Assembly (NCBI RefSeq): GCF_010093535.1
Contig: NW_022985163.1
Span: 2,582,864-2,646,863 of the forward strand
Length of the DNA stretch: 64,000 nt
Direction of reading: 5' to 3'
Origin: Lindgomyces ingoldianus
Lineage: Eukaryota > Ascomycota > Dothideomycetes > Pleosporales > Lindgomycetaceae
Shown piece by piece: positions 1 through 11,628 of the stretch (its first letter is position 1; every line of letters starts with the position of its first letter). The position numbers were made by a program, and so were the translations under genes. The notes beneath the pieces were generated by a model, which worked only from the letters and a program-made list of their open reading frames with translations, made no database searches and was not told the origin of the DNA.

Positions 1-91
1 GGTAGCAATTGGTCGAGTAACCTCTTTCCTAAATGGGCTGACTATACCCCTGCAGAGCTCGGATCGTTGAGTGGCTAATGACTTTTGGTAG

Positions 92-991
92 GCGACTGTA
101 CATCATGTCCTCGGTGCGCGTCGACTGTTTCCTCACCCTACATAGGACCGGTTTTAGGTCTCCTCCCCCTCATCATCCTTACCGGTGGCATCCTGCTGCA
201 GTTCTTCACAATTCTTTCAGGTGCAATTAATAGTAGTCCCGTCACCCAATTCTTCTTTCTGGAAGCGAGTAACATCGGGAACATCCCAAACGCGCGGAAT
301 CCTTCCAGGTGGACCTTCTTTGCCATTTGTGGCGTCAACCCGAGCAATGGTCACAATGCCAACTGCGGGTCTTTGCTGCCTGCTCTACCTTTTGATCCCC
401 CCCGCAACTTTGGCACCGATGACAACATCCCTAATCAGTTCATTAGGTACGACATCACATCGCCGCGTGTCTTCGAAGTTTCCCTCAGACGCTGATTGCA
501 CTTAGGACTCACCAATACTATTACCTTTCAAGGTTTATGTTTGGTTTTTACCTAATGGCACTATTTTTCGCCGTGGTAGCGCTCTTCACGGGGGTTCTTG
601 CCCTCTGCAGCCGGCTAGGAGGATACCTCTCTGGCCTAACCACTGCTGTGGCACTATTATTCCAGACCCTGGCGGCTTCTTTAATGACGTGAGTATCTCG
701 GCTAAGTCTTACTCCTTGCTATATACTTACTTTTTCAGCGCTTGGACAGTACAAGGGCGAGATGCATTCCGAAGTGGAGGTCATTCTGCCAAGCTAGGAG
801 TCAAGCTATATGCCTTCACATGGAGTGCTATGGCTTGCTTTCTACTTTCGACCGTTTTGTTTTGCTGCGGTGGAGCTGTTGGGCGCGGCTCAACAAGCGT
901 GCGCCGGAAGCGACCTACTAGATCGTCTCGTAGTCGAGGAAGTTTTTTGGATACTGAATCTCAACGCAGGGTCAAGGATGACTACTCGTGA
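92..991 (+). CDS. Sur7/PalI-family four-TM plasma-membrane protein, 5' end unresolved
   Basis: Family members are tetraspan proteins of eisosomes (MCC domains) or pH-sensing PalI-like proteins. Exons seen: about 92-446, 506-688 and 739-991, with introns 447-505 (branch-like CTGAT before TTAG) and 689-738 (GTGAGT...CAG). A hydrophobic segment opens the protein (LGLLPLIILTGGILLQFF). It is followed by the extracellular loop with RWTFFAICGVN, then THQYYYLSRFMFGFYLMALF, a further membrane segment (LSGLTTAVALLFQTLAASLM), and a last one before a CCGG turn and a basic tail. The order and the FMFGFYLMALFFAVVALFTG segment are typical of fungal Sur7 proteins. No in-frame ATG precedes the first segment; a CTAAT...TAG signal at 76-91 suggests an upstream exon near or beyond the window edge. 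The family is well supported, the start is not. Confidence 0.8.
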
Positions 992-1405
992 AAGTAAATT
1001 GAATGCACAGGGTCTTAGAATTAGAATCTCTTCGTCATACATCCGGATCGTAAGTGGTCCACAATGCTCTCCCGTTTGTATGCTTATACTTGTAATGCAT
1101 CAAAAAGACTGTGTTTATATTCTCGCTAACCTTTACAGTCACCAAGCGCTCAATCTAAAGTCGTCTGCATATTCGCATGGAACATGTAAAGTGAGAGATG
1201 GGAAGAGGTTCGGCTAGGTTGGATCCTCACACTATCATGATCCCGGTTGCGCATACAGCAATCGCAGCCTCCCCAAAATATTAATGAAGTATTTGCCAAA
1301 CTATGTCTCTTTGACCGAGTTTAATATCCCCAACAAAAATAAAGGAATGACCAGGAGTGGAGTCTTATAGGCACAATCCCGCGCAAGAGAGACAGGAACA
1401 AAGCC
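992..1405. other. Intergenic, convergent 3' ends
   Basis: Holds the 3' flanks of the Sur7-like gene and of the MFS transporter, which point at each other. No supported ORF; short A-rich runs may serve as 3' processing signals. Confidence 0.5.
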
Positions 1406-2766
1406 TTAGATCTTCCCTAAAATTCCTTGGGGGGTGGCCATCTTGCTCACAAGTGCAGCAAATCCCCCGACCAAACACATGATGCCGCTAAAAATGGATA
1501 CTTGTAAAAATCCGCCATATCTGTGGACAAGCACACCATTCACAGGAGGGCCAATCAACGCTGCAAGAGACGCCACAGCCATTCCCATTCCCATGTAGGT
1601 TCCTAGGTCTCGGGGGTCTACTGCGCAACGAGAAAAGGCTGCGGAAGCTCCGGAGATGATTGTTCCCGAAAAGAACCCAACTACAATCGAATATATGACA
1701 AACGCCGCAGTGGTTTCCACCCAGTCCATGCACAGTATGACTACGCCGGTGATGACACCCGCAACTGCGAAGATGTTCAATGGTCCGTATTTATCCGCCA
1801 GTATGCCAGGAATAATACGGCCCAACGTAGAAGCGGCGTTGAGAATCGCTAGCAGATACGAGGCCAGTGTTGCGTTCATGCCTCTCGTGACCGCGTATGT
1901 TGGGATGAAGAACAAGGGGGCGAACATGCCGAGGAACATGAAGAACAACGAGACTATCAAGAGAACATATCTTGCTTCCTTGAAGGGCGCGCTAATGAAG
2001 AAGTGGGTTTGCCGTGGTGGTAAGCGGGCGTTGATGACCACACATGCGAAAGCCATGAGGGGCGTAATAAGGAACCCGATGACTCTCACCGACCAGCCAA
2101 ACCCTAACGAAGAACTATTCAGCATCTTTGCTAAAGCAATTGGGATGACAACGCCCCCAATAGACGATCCAGATACAACAATACCTAAGGCAGCTGCCCG
2201 TCTTTTGTCGAAGTACTGCGACACAGCCGCAAACGCCGGGAACTGGAGGAATGCCATCACTATTCCCATCAGAATACCTTGAGTGAGCATGAAATGCCAG
2301 TATTCAGTACTTAGGCTTGTCATCATCAAGGCAAAGATGTAGAGGACCGCAGCTGGCCGGATGACCTATTACTAGATTAGTAGACTGGGCCAAACGTTTG
2401 AGAGACCAGTTGACTTGCCCATGCTCCAAGCCGATCAAATAATGGTCCTCCAATGGAGCCTGCAGCGAACTGAATAAAGACCGAGAGGGATCCTATCCAT
2501 GCAATCCTATCTGGGGATTCCTCGTGAAGCTGGTGTGTGATGTAGTATTCTTGAAACACTCCGAACGCATTGGAGAAGCCCAGACAGGAGAAGAATATGC
2601 AGGCTGCCCCAGCCGCAACAAGCCATGCTCGAAGGCCTCCATCTGGCGCTTCTCCAAAGCCGGAAGAATTGGGGGTGGTCGTCTCTTCGTCGAGATCGGC
2701 TGGGTTGATTGACTTCTGTTCTTCCACTTCATGCGAAACTTCGTGCCCTGTTCCAGCAGTCGTCAT
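1406..2766 (-). CDS. MFS transporter, monocarboxylate-porter (MCH/MCT) type
   Basis: Predicted plasma-membrane transporter of about 435 residues, close to the usual length of fungal MCT-like proteins; the substrate cannot be read from sequence. Exons 2419-2766 and 1406-2365. The N-terminal cytosolic part ends in APDGGLRAWLVAAGAA, the classic PDGGWGW-like entry of MCT proteins. The FLxFPxFAAVSQYFDKRRAAA block matches the conserved intracellular loop after TM4-5. Twelve hydrophobic segments can be traced. The 53-bp intron (2366-2418) begins GCAAGT rather than GT: using the GC donor gives the family-typical join DRLGAW-VIRPAAV, whereas the nearby GT would break the frame. It is divergent from the Zn2Cys6 gene across 460 bp, so that regulator may control it (inference). 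Confidence 0.85.
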
Positions 2767-3226
2767 GCTGCAATAAGGAAGATGCAGTAGTTACTCTTGA
2801 AATTGTAGAGGCAGAGCAATTGAGGTACTTTGGCAGATTGTAGTGCAGTATAATGAAGCGTAGCACATGCTGAGTGAGGACGAGGTGAATCTTGAGACTC
2901 ATTATATATCTAAGAAAAAAAAACCCCCTATGCTCGAAAAGTCAAGTATACTCGGAGATGAGGTCTCACGGAGATAGCTTGAGTAATATGGCAGATTCGG
3001 GCAATCGGTCATCGGATTCGGCAAATTGCGGGCGACACAAACCAAAACCGCAGATACCGACCTTGATACTGACATCCCGAAACTTGTCGGAATTTTTTTA
3101 TTTCATACGCCAAATCAGAGGAAACCCCGTCGGAGATACTACATAGTCTAAGATTCTGCCCGGCAAGTTATACTTGACATTTGTAAACAGTCCAATGGGA
3201 ATCACCTGTGGCCATAAGGAGTCACC
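2767..3226. promoter_or_regulatory. Divergent promoter with clustered CGG triplets
   Basis: A 460-bp shared upstream region between the MFS transporter (-) and the Zn2Cys6 regulator (+). At 2998-3031 five CGG triplets start at 2998, 3006, 3013, 3019 and 3029, all in the same orientation. CGG half-sites are what binuclear zinc-cluster proteins contact, so this could be an autoregulatory or operator site. That function is inferred; only the cluster is seen. Confidence 0.4.
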
Positions 3227-5688
3227 ATGATCGAGCATGAACGCCGGCGCAGAAGGCCAGCTGTGTAGGTTGTAGTCCTCTTTCGGTATTCAGTTTTAAC
3301 GAGGGAATGCAGCTCTTGCTCTCTCTGTAGGAGACGCAAAATCCGATGCAATCGAGAATCTCCATGCAGCAACTGCATTCGGTCCAGAAACGAGGCTTGT
3401 ATATATGAGACGCACACTTCTCTATCTCCACAAAAAAGCATTGGACATGAGCAGAACACTGAGCTAGGCTTAGCCTCCGATCCCCGAGAATGCCGAGAGT
3501 CTCACTATTCAGCACCTATCGATGGCACATCTAAGACTAGCACAGCGTCAACAATCCCAAGCTATTCGTCATCACCATTAGTGACTAGTTTAGCAAATGC
3601 ATCGAGTCTTCCCAGCCAGGCATCTGCTCAGGATGTCGAATCTTTGAAAAGCAGGATCAGACAACTTGAAATGCAGCTTTCTCGAGTAACCCCAAAATCC
3701 ACACGGTCTCCTGCTCCAGCTTCCATTGCCACCATAGAGACAACATCAACAGAAATAGGCGGAACATTTCATATCCATCATGAAAGCCGCTTGTTCGGCG
3801 AGTGTCATACTGTCACCCGCTGTGTTACACACAAAACGCGCCTCTTTGGCCAAAGTCATTGGGTAAACGGAGTTGCGCTAGTAAGCCCACGTACCGTGCT
3901 TTGGACTTCATTGGACAATAGATTAACTACCCCTAGTTCCGAGATATTATTGAGACGATTGATCCTCACGTACGAGAAGAAACATCAAAGGTAGTTTCTG
4001 GCATACAAAGATGCAAATCTTTGGCAAGAGTTATCAAATTTCAACGGGCGCCTCCCTGGCCCTCCCCACCAACAGCCGATTTACCCCGAAAAGACGTGTC
4101 GGACGAACTAGTCGATGGATACCTTCGAACGATTGAAACTGTCTATCGAATCCTGCATGTTCCTTCTTTCCAGCGAGACTACGAAGCACTCTGGGTGTCG
4201 GAAACTAAGCCTGACTCCGCTTTTCTAGTTCAGCTTAAGCTGGTACTCGCCATCGGAGCCAATGTGTACGATGAGAAATTCTCCCTGCGTTCCTCGGCCA
4301 TACGATGGGTGTATGAGGCTCAAACGTGGCTTTCTGAGCCCCAATTCAAGTCACGACTCGGCATCCAATCTCTGCAGACAAACCTCCTCCTTTTGCTTGC
4401 TCGAGAAATAGTAGATGTTGGCGGCGCCGACTTTGTCTGGGTGTCGGCTGGCGCACTGCTCAGAACGGCAATGTCTATGGGCCTGCATAGAGATCCCGCA
4501 CACCTCCCAAGGAGGACGAAATTCGCTGCCGAGATGCGCCGAAGGCTATGGAACACAACTCTAGAGATAATACTGCAATCGAGTCTAACATCGGGAGGAC
4601 CTCCCTTCATTTCCCTCGAGGACTTCGACACTGAACCTCCAAGTAATTTTGATGACGACCAGCTAGTGGCCGATGATGCGGTGTCGAAAGCCGAAGACAA
4701 TTTTACTCAAGTGTCGACAGCAATAGCTCTCCGTAAGACGTTTCCAGCCCGCCTTGCAGTAGCAAAATTCCTGAATGATCTCGGCTCCCAAGGTTCATAC
4801 GAGGAGACGCTTCGACTTGATGCGGAGCTAAAAGCGTCATACAGAGCTCTTTGCCAAACTCTTCAAGGGTACAATTCACACACTCCCTCCCCATCTCACT
4901 TCGAAAAGTGTGCAACAGATTTCATTATGAATCGCTACCTCTCTTGTCTTCACATTCCTTTTCTTGCCCTGGGATTACACGAGAGCGCATATGCATTCTC
5001 CAGGAAAGTTGCCGTCGAAACCTCCCTCAAACTGTGGTGTGCAGCATACCCATCCTCGCCTATCATGGCTTCACAGTCCCGCCGCAATCATGGCTCGTCT
5101 GACCGACACGATCTGGAACGACTCGCACTCTGTGGCTCTGGCTTCTTCCGCACCTCCGTCTTCCAGGCTACTTCGGTCATAGCAGTTGAGCTTCGGACGC
5201 AATTGCATGAGGAAGAGAGTTTGGGTCCGATACCATTGCGACTGGATCTCCTTTCGGTACTGGGGGATGCGAAGACTTGGTGTCTGCGGAGTATCGAGGC
5301 TGGAGAGACTAATACTAAAGGCTATTTGCTCATCTGTTTGATTACTGCACAAATTGAAGGGCTTGTTCAAGGTCTTGAGAAGGATGAGTTCCCGAAGATG
5401 TTAGTTAAGGCCGCAGAAGAGGCTGAGGACATGTGCTTACCAATACTTGAAGACATGGTGGCCCAGTGTCAAAATAAGGGAACCTTGGATGGGCTGAACC
5501 AAATGTCGTTGAGTGTGCCACCCGAAGACTGGGATTTTATGGTATGTACATGTTGAAACACCACCACGAGGCTCCCCACCACTCACGATCTATCTTAGAT
5601 GTCAGATACTCTTCTTAATTCCGGCAACGCGGAACCTATGAACTGGATGTTCAATGATGAAACGACGTACGAGCCGTCACTCTGGTGA
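3227..5688 (+). CDS. Zn2Cys6 transcription factor with fungal-specific TF domain
   Basis: Nuclear regulator of about 766 residues in four exons: 3227-3264, 3313-3880, 3937-5541 and 5599-5688. Splicing the first intron joins a basic start (MIEHERRRRRPAV) to SCSLCRRRKIRC. This forms a complete binuclear zinc cluster: C15-x2-C18-x6-C25-x5-C31-x2-C34-x7-C42. A predicted coiled coil (DVESLKSRIRQLEMQLSRV, about residues 120-140) fits dimerisation. The long third exon carries the fungal-specific domain, with HVPSFQRDYEALW near its start and the diagnostic GALLRTAMSMGLHRDP followed by EMRRRLWNT. The last exon is short and ends in NWMFNDETTYEPSLW. Targets are unknown; the divergent MFS transporter is the obvious candidate. 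Confidence 0.88.
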
Positions 5689-6374
5689 GAGAGACCTCAT
5701 AAACAGTTTCGTTAATACAATAAATCGTGTAGAAGTAATATGATAGAAGTAATTTGATAGAAGTAATTTGAGTGAATTGCTCATGATAAAGGCAGGCAGA
5801 TTTGATATGGAACTAGGCATTTCCCATAGAGGCTACGGTGATAGCATAGTCCTTCGCCGTCTGATGCTTAGTGCGCCGCTTCTCTAGGAAGCGCTCACAT
5901 GAGATAACTGCTGTACTGAATTACTTAGGTGGTGGTCTTCTAGTATGAAAGCTAGCACTTTATATTCAAGTACTACAGGAGGATGATTATTTCATTTGCT
6001 CTAAATGCAAAGAAAACTAGCTGGAGGACCCTGATGAGCTTCCGGAACTCATTACATCCCAGCGCCCATCCTTGAACACGCTCTGCAAAAGCAAAGCTAC
6101 TTTCCGGGGAACTGTTTAGTGAAACGCGAACGGTGAACTATTGGCCAAAGGTGCCTACCTAGATAGAGATGTCAATTCCCTTCCTGTTTTCCTTCCACTG
6201 TCTATTTGCAGCCTAACATGCTGCAGCGCTGACTAATACGGGATAGCTTCTGCGGATCTGTCTGCACGCTAAGCCCATTCAATAGCTTGGCATTGCTCAC
6301 CTCACTCAATCATCTGCGCTGCCGCCCATCAGGTTCGCAAACACCCCACCAGTTTGTGGCCCGTATCAGCTACC
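5689..6374. other. Intergenic region upstream of ATG29
   Basis: No supported ORF. A short imperfect direct repeat (TAATATGATAGAAG / TAATTTGATAGAAG / TAATTTGAG) lies at about 5736-5772. The rest is presumed terminator of the regulator gene and promoter/5' UTR of ATG29. Confidence 0.4.
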
Positions 6375-8162
6375 ATGAATACGGCGCAGTTCACAATCTT
6401 GATTCGGCTTCCGTTCGTTCGTGGTAGTTTTGTTGATCCTCCTCAGGTAGAATCCAAAGCCATCCTAACTTCGCTGATACAGCCCTAACTTCTTAGGCGG
6501 ACTGGAGCGCCGCAAAGGATCGTGCCTTGTGGAAGGTAATTTCCAAAACATCTAAAACAAGTGATCTAGACTGTGCGATCCCTAACGCATATCCGATTTC
6601 ATGTACTTACTCTTTGTAGGGGGAGAACTGTACGAAACTTTCGGGATTATTTTCTCGTTTTGATGCTTATCCGTTTTCAGCGCGAACCGCTTCCAAGTCC
6701 CTCCTACTTTCATCCTCCAGCAAGCAGCCTGGCTGTATGAAAGACACCTTGACCATGTCCGCGCCCAAATGAAGAAAGTAGGGACTACAAATACTTCTAC
6801 AACACCCGGTGTTGGTGGCAGTCACGCAACCATCGGCAGTGTGCCAATGAGGAGAGCCGGAAGTGGGAGTTCTGGAGGTGAGGGAACCAATGTTTTTTTT
6901 CTTTGGATGAATCGCTAATTTAAAGCTGTCTCTCGCACACCTTCTGCGATGTCTATACGCCATAAAGACAGCCCTGTCCTCCGAGGGGACTCTGGTGCTC
7001 CGGGTATGTTCGCTTCTTGCTTAAGGTTGGTGAATGTCCTCAGCTTATTGCTAATTTATTCAGCTCCGTCGCTCTCCCGCACGCCTTCAACAAACACAAT
7101 CACCCAATCTAGGGCTCAATTTCAACAGGCTCAGCAACCTCATATTCGACTTGCGCTACAGCCTTCGGCTCGAGTCGGGCTGAGTGACCAAAGACCGTCT
7201 ACTCAGGCGGCACGGTCTTCAAGCATAGAAGTCGAGAAAGAACGAGCAGGTCTAGAAGATCCAGGAATTATCGAATCAACTTCTCCTAGTTCTTCTGGAT
7301 CCGAGTCTGGCTCTGAGGACCCGATTCACCGGAGCCAACTATTTAAAAGGCCGCCGCGATTTAGGGCACAAAGACCTCGAGAACACCTTGCTCCTGTAAA
7401 TGAGCCCTATGAAGGGGACGAGATAGAGCCAAGCGTAAATGTATCGCTTCCATTTGCTAATGTTACGAGTAGTAGAACCAACACTTCTGAGAATGCTTTC
7501 AAGGATGTGTTGAACCCTCCATTATTCGGGCGTCTTCGCCCAACCTTGTCTTCAACTGCGCAAGTCTCCAGTAAGGCAACAGGTCTGAAGTCAGGACAAC
7601 CAACGAAAGGGCCGTCCGCATCAGGAAAAGAGAAGACTTCCGATGCGAGCTCATCTATAGCAAGCTCCACAAGCGATGCCCCAAAATCTTCTATGACAAA
7701 CTCCGGGCCCTTAAGTCCGAAGCACCGTATGGAGTTGGCTAGACTCAGCCCCAAGAAGCGTGGGTTGAAGGGAAGAAGGGAGGGAAGTGAAGGTACACCG
7801 AGCATGGGGAGTAGTTTCAGCGACATTGACGGTATGCCCTCAGATTCTTTCTTGTGCTTTCATCAATTGCTGGCGTCATCTTGTATAGCTATTGTCCTTT
7901 CAGCCGCCACCAGTCGGCATATTGCCGAAGCAACCCTACCAGACCTCGTGGCTGATCGAGGCTATTTTGGAGGCTCTGCAACACCGACGGGACGCAAATT
8001 GTTTGAATTAGAAGGCCAGAACCCTCACTCTCTTTACTATGCTAATTCCACACGATTGCAGACGCCAGTATGTCCCAGTCGGCATTGGAGGAGGCACTGC
8101 TCAGTAACATCCAGCATGGACGGATGAGCACACTTAGTCAGCTACGGTCGAGGTATCTGTGA
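6375..8162 (+). CDS. atg29: Autophagy-related protein 29
   Basis: Atg29 acts with Atg17 and Atg31 as the scaffold of the phagophore assembly site. Proposed exons are 6375-6446, 6497-6572, 6620-6629, 6681-6877, 6926-7003, 7064-7831 and 8062-8162, giving 433 residues with no frame conflict. The N-terminal domain is recognisable: ILIRLPF near the start, WSAAKDRALWKVISKTSKTS, then FQVPPTFILQQAAWLYERHL and VRAQMKKV. Joining SDLDW to ANRFQVPP needs a 10-nt microexon (6620-6629) between two well-formed introns; the second of these runs 6573-6619 and has a CCTAAC branch. The middle is long, serine-rich and disordered, as usual. The end (SMSQSALEEALLSN and MSTLSQLRSRYL) matches the conserved C-terminus. 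The last intron (230 bp) is the least certain. Confidence 0.85.
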
Positions 8163-8567
8163 ATCTTCTAGTAGAGTTGTGTTCGTTTGAGTGTAATTAT
8201 AGAAGATGGAGTGGGAACTATCGACATGCTATTTGGCGAGCTTCCTTTGAGTTGGCAAGGTGCATAACGCTTCTAGCCGCAAATGATTCCAAACCAATAT
8301 AGTGTGTTTGTAACTGAAGGCGCGTGCAGTCGCGTGAAGTGAGTGAGAGAATCCAAAAGGCTTGGCGCTCGAGGCGGTTGATGAATTCGTCATCTTCGCA
8401 AACACAAACACAAACGCAAGCGCAAGCGCAAGCGCAAGACCCTCTCAGCTACATCGCTCCTTCGGCCGCCTTAGTTCCCGAGGTCTTCAACCCTCGTGCT
8501 CCTTCAACCAACTCGCTCCCCTCAACCAACTTGCTCCCTCAGCTATCCGAGAGAGCTATTTGATACG
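8163..8567. other. Intergenic or possible 5' exon with CAAGCG/CAAACA tract
   Basis: At about 8399-8434 a hexamer-like tract (ACACAAAC then repeated GCAAGC) could encode alternating Gln-Thr/Gln-Ala in an open frame that has an ATG at 8380. It may be an upstream exon or 5' UTR of the next gene, but I found no splice pair that joins it convincingly. Confidence 0.35.
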
Positions 8568-9847
8568 ATGGTACTACCTGTTATCCGAGTCGACGACTAT
8601 GGCGAGACGCCTCCGGTTACTCTCAGATACGTTTATGGAGATAACGAATTGGACTTCAAGCTCGTGTACATTACTGTCAAGAAATTGCAAAATCACCCTG
8701 GCCGCGGCTCGCTTGAGAAAGTCAATAATCTAAGAGGAGGTCAAAGTAAGCTGCCGCATCTGCCATAAATATTAGACAATAAGCTAAAGACTCGTACCTA
8801 GCTTTTCAGCTGAAGGAGTGCGATGATGCTTTCCTGGCTGTGTTTTGGGACTGCGCAGCTCGCCTCGTAGACTACTTTGCGGACTTCCTGAAACATGACA
8901 CTCCCATAAACCAAAGCCTTTGGTTCCATCTTCTCGACATTCTGAAGGACGTATCGAAACTTCCGCACAAGTTCTACCTTGCTCGCCAACCAAGCTGTTC
9001 TCACGCGGAAGAGTTCAATGAGAACCTTGAGGGTACACTAAATCTCATGAATAAGATCATAACAGGCAAGCAGAGAGGATACCGCTCTGTAGTGCACCAC
9101 AACAAAGAATTGACCATAAATACCGAGACTTGCCAGGGAGATTTCAGGTCAGGGCTCACGGAATGGCAACAATTTCTTTTGCGTGATTCGCCTGGATTCA
9201 CTGTTCCAACCGATTGTTGGGTTAACCATCAAGACGTTGCTCTAGTGGAAAACCAAGAAAGTCAATGCCATATTCCAATGGGGGGGTTGGCTATTATCCA
9301 ACGCCACACGTCAAGATTACGAACTCTAGCCGCTAGCTACACCAAGAGCTCCTCTTTTCAGCAAGAGCAGAACCAAACCCCAGAAGACTTCCTCGCCGAA
9401 TTCGACAACCATGCGTTCCAAGTTGCTGAGTGCTCATCCGGCACATTCAATGGACGCACAGCTATTTTTCAGCCCATGTATCTCAGTCGCGGATCAAGTG
9501 CAGTGCCTAGGAGGTGGTCTAGCTACAATGACCCTGCTGGATTAACGGAAAAGCCGGATTTGTCGGAATTAGCCGAGCATGCTGGTTAGTTGTTCCCCCC
9601 ACTCGAATCCAGCTGTATAATCTAACGTTTTGTAGGCATTTTAAAGAGAGACGTAGAGCCCGTAGAACACCCTAAAGGTAATAATAACTTTCAGATGCTC
9701 AGGATCTCTATATATAGCAACCATAAATCATAATTTTAGAATGATAATGGAACGGACCAAAATCAAAAATAGACCTTACCAGAATGGGATGCCTCGCCCT
9801 GGGACATGGAAGACGATGGCATGGGACCCGACAGCCTCGTCATGTGA
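8568..9847 (+). CDS. Unknown fungal protein, four exons
   Basis: Family not recognised. Exons 8568-8745, 8802-9584, 9636-9677 and 9783-9847 give 355 residues in one frame. The first part (VLPVIRVDDYGETPPVTLRYVYGD) is followed by a helical region with ECDDAFLAVFWDCAARLVDYFADFL and LWFHLLDILKDVSKLPHKFYL. A low-complexity hydrophilic half follows, and the tail is acidic and Trp-containing (EWDASPWDMEDDGMGPDSLV). No signal peptide or membrane segment is visible. The start at 8568 is the first ATG of the open frame; a glutamine-rich 5' exon upstream cannot be excluded. Introns have normal fungal size (51-105 bp), and the clean multi-exon frame argues that the gene is real. Confidence 0.6.
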
Positions 9848-11628
9848 TCGAATCACGTGTGAAGAAGGGGATCATATTACTCAAATGGCTGTCGTGCTCT
9901 GCGCAACAGAGCGACAAAGCAAGCCAAAATTAATTGTGTATATAGTCACATAATCTCCCTTTCGAGGAAGGGCTTAGTTCACCTTCCGTTTAACACATGA
10001 TCCACCCTGCAACCTATTCTCACACTTGATATATCTTGCATCGTCTCCTTCATAGGCTTACTGCAAAACCTTCTCATTGTCATTTTTTACGCAGTCTCGC
10101 ACTCCAACATCCATGTGCGCCGAAGAGGGACTCTACATCTCCCCATCCACCGCATAACAGTACTCTTTTGGACTTATAAGTACGTTGTAATAAAATGCTA
10201 CTAAATGATGTAAACCTCTGTGTAGCTATACTATGCTATAAACTACTGGAAGGTTAGGTGCAGGCAGTATGCTTAGAATTGAAGTGTAAAGTATAAGTAA
10301 TTAATCTCCGACCTGACCTTACCAGTACGGGGCATTAGCGGCGGAATCTCATCCCTAAATCTTTCGATTTCACGCGAATCTGCCCCTAACAACACGAACG
10401 AAGACATCCCACGAATATTGCATCGCAACATACCGCCGGCTCCAAAAGTTGTGGAAGCTCGGCTGTCGCAGAGGTCCGAGGACAACAGCCCAAAGACAGA
10501 TAACAAGCCAATCGAGCAAACGCACGTCGGAGAAGTTTGCAGATGCAATGACAGCCATAACCTACCACCTTGTAGGAGATATAAAGGACATAAGATAGCA
10601 AGATCAAGAGAAGAACGCATCGCTGACGGAGTTAGTGCTATGGCTAACTCAACGGTATGGTCACGTGGCACTACGTGGCACTACGTGGGATGCGGGGGTA
10701 AGTCGACGAGCCGATGTTACCCACTGAACCACACGAACTAATCTCCCGAAGTCCGGCCATCTTGGTGGTACTTGTACCATATGCCATGTCTAGTCATTGT
10801 ATTCGAAACATTGTCCTCTGGCCCCAAAAATTTGTGAGGCTGAGTATCATTCTTCAGCGGCGCTAGAGCCGCGAAATACCAATCTCTCCACACACACACG
10901 CACACACTATACCCGTACCTATTTCCGGCGTTACGAGCTCGACATTCAGTCCCCTGTATTCTGTGCCTCAGCGATGTCTGGAATCGATCGGTCAATCGGC
11001 GGGGTTGCTGGAGAACTTGGCCGGTTTGGATTGGCGAAATATGGGGAGAACGGACATACTCAAGATCAACAAGCTCGGCGCACCCCATATGTGCTGAACT
11101 ACGGAGTATACATCATATACATCATCGCCACTGCTATTCTCAAACCCGCCAAACATACTCAATGACGCAATAGGAACAGCTCAGCATGTCGATAAGGAAC
11201 CAGCTTCGTGTTTTGAAACACGCCTCACGCTTTACTTGCTGCAGTCTCAAGCCGTTGACGGAAGGTACTTTACTGTACGTTCCCTTTAGTATAGCATATC
11301 CTATTAGCTCTATGGAAGGGTGCCGGTGACACACCTATTCTTAGCCTCGTGATAAGAAATAGCGATATTGGGGGTCGGTAACGGATCAACAGGTGCGCAA
11401 AACGTCGTGATGAAGTTGCTATCTGCCTTGTCCGCAGTCAGTCCAAGCAATGTTGTCACTTGACGATCGAAAGACGCCGCCTATACTGAATACAGTTGTT
11501 GTAGGAAGAAAAAGACATCGATGAGAGGAGTATAAAAACTGTAAGGGATAGCCACTTGAGCTCCATTCGACAACACTTCAAGCAACGGCTTAACCACATG
11601 AACCACAACATTGACATCAGTTTCGAAG
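9848..11628. other. Gene-poor intergenic region
   Basis: No ORF here looks coding. A short tandem (CACGTGGCACTACGTGGCACTACGTGGGA) lies at about 10663-10691. On the minus strand next to it (about 10700-10740) is a tRNA A-box-like string (TGGTTCAGTGGG), but no matching T-arm was found. The last 100 bp is the promoter of the secreted-protein gene. Confidence 0.4.
11531..11538 (+). promoter_or_regulatory. TATA-like box of the secreted-protein gene
   Basis: TATAAAAA lies 98 bp upstream of the ATG at 11629, a normal distance for a fungal TATA box. Assigned by motif and position only. Confidence 0.4.

Noticed and set aside
10700..10740. tRNA-like string with an A-box (TGGTTCAGTGGG) on the minus strand
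   Set aside because: No acceptor pairing and no T-arm/B-box at the right distance; not a tRNA by eye.
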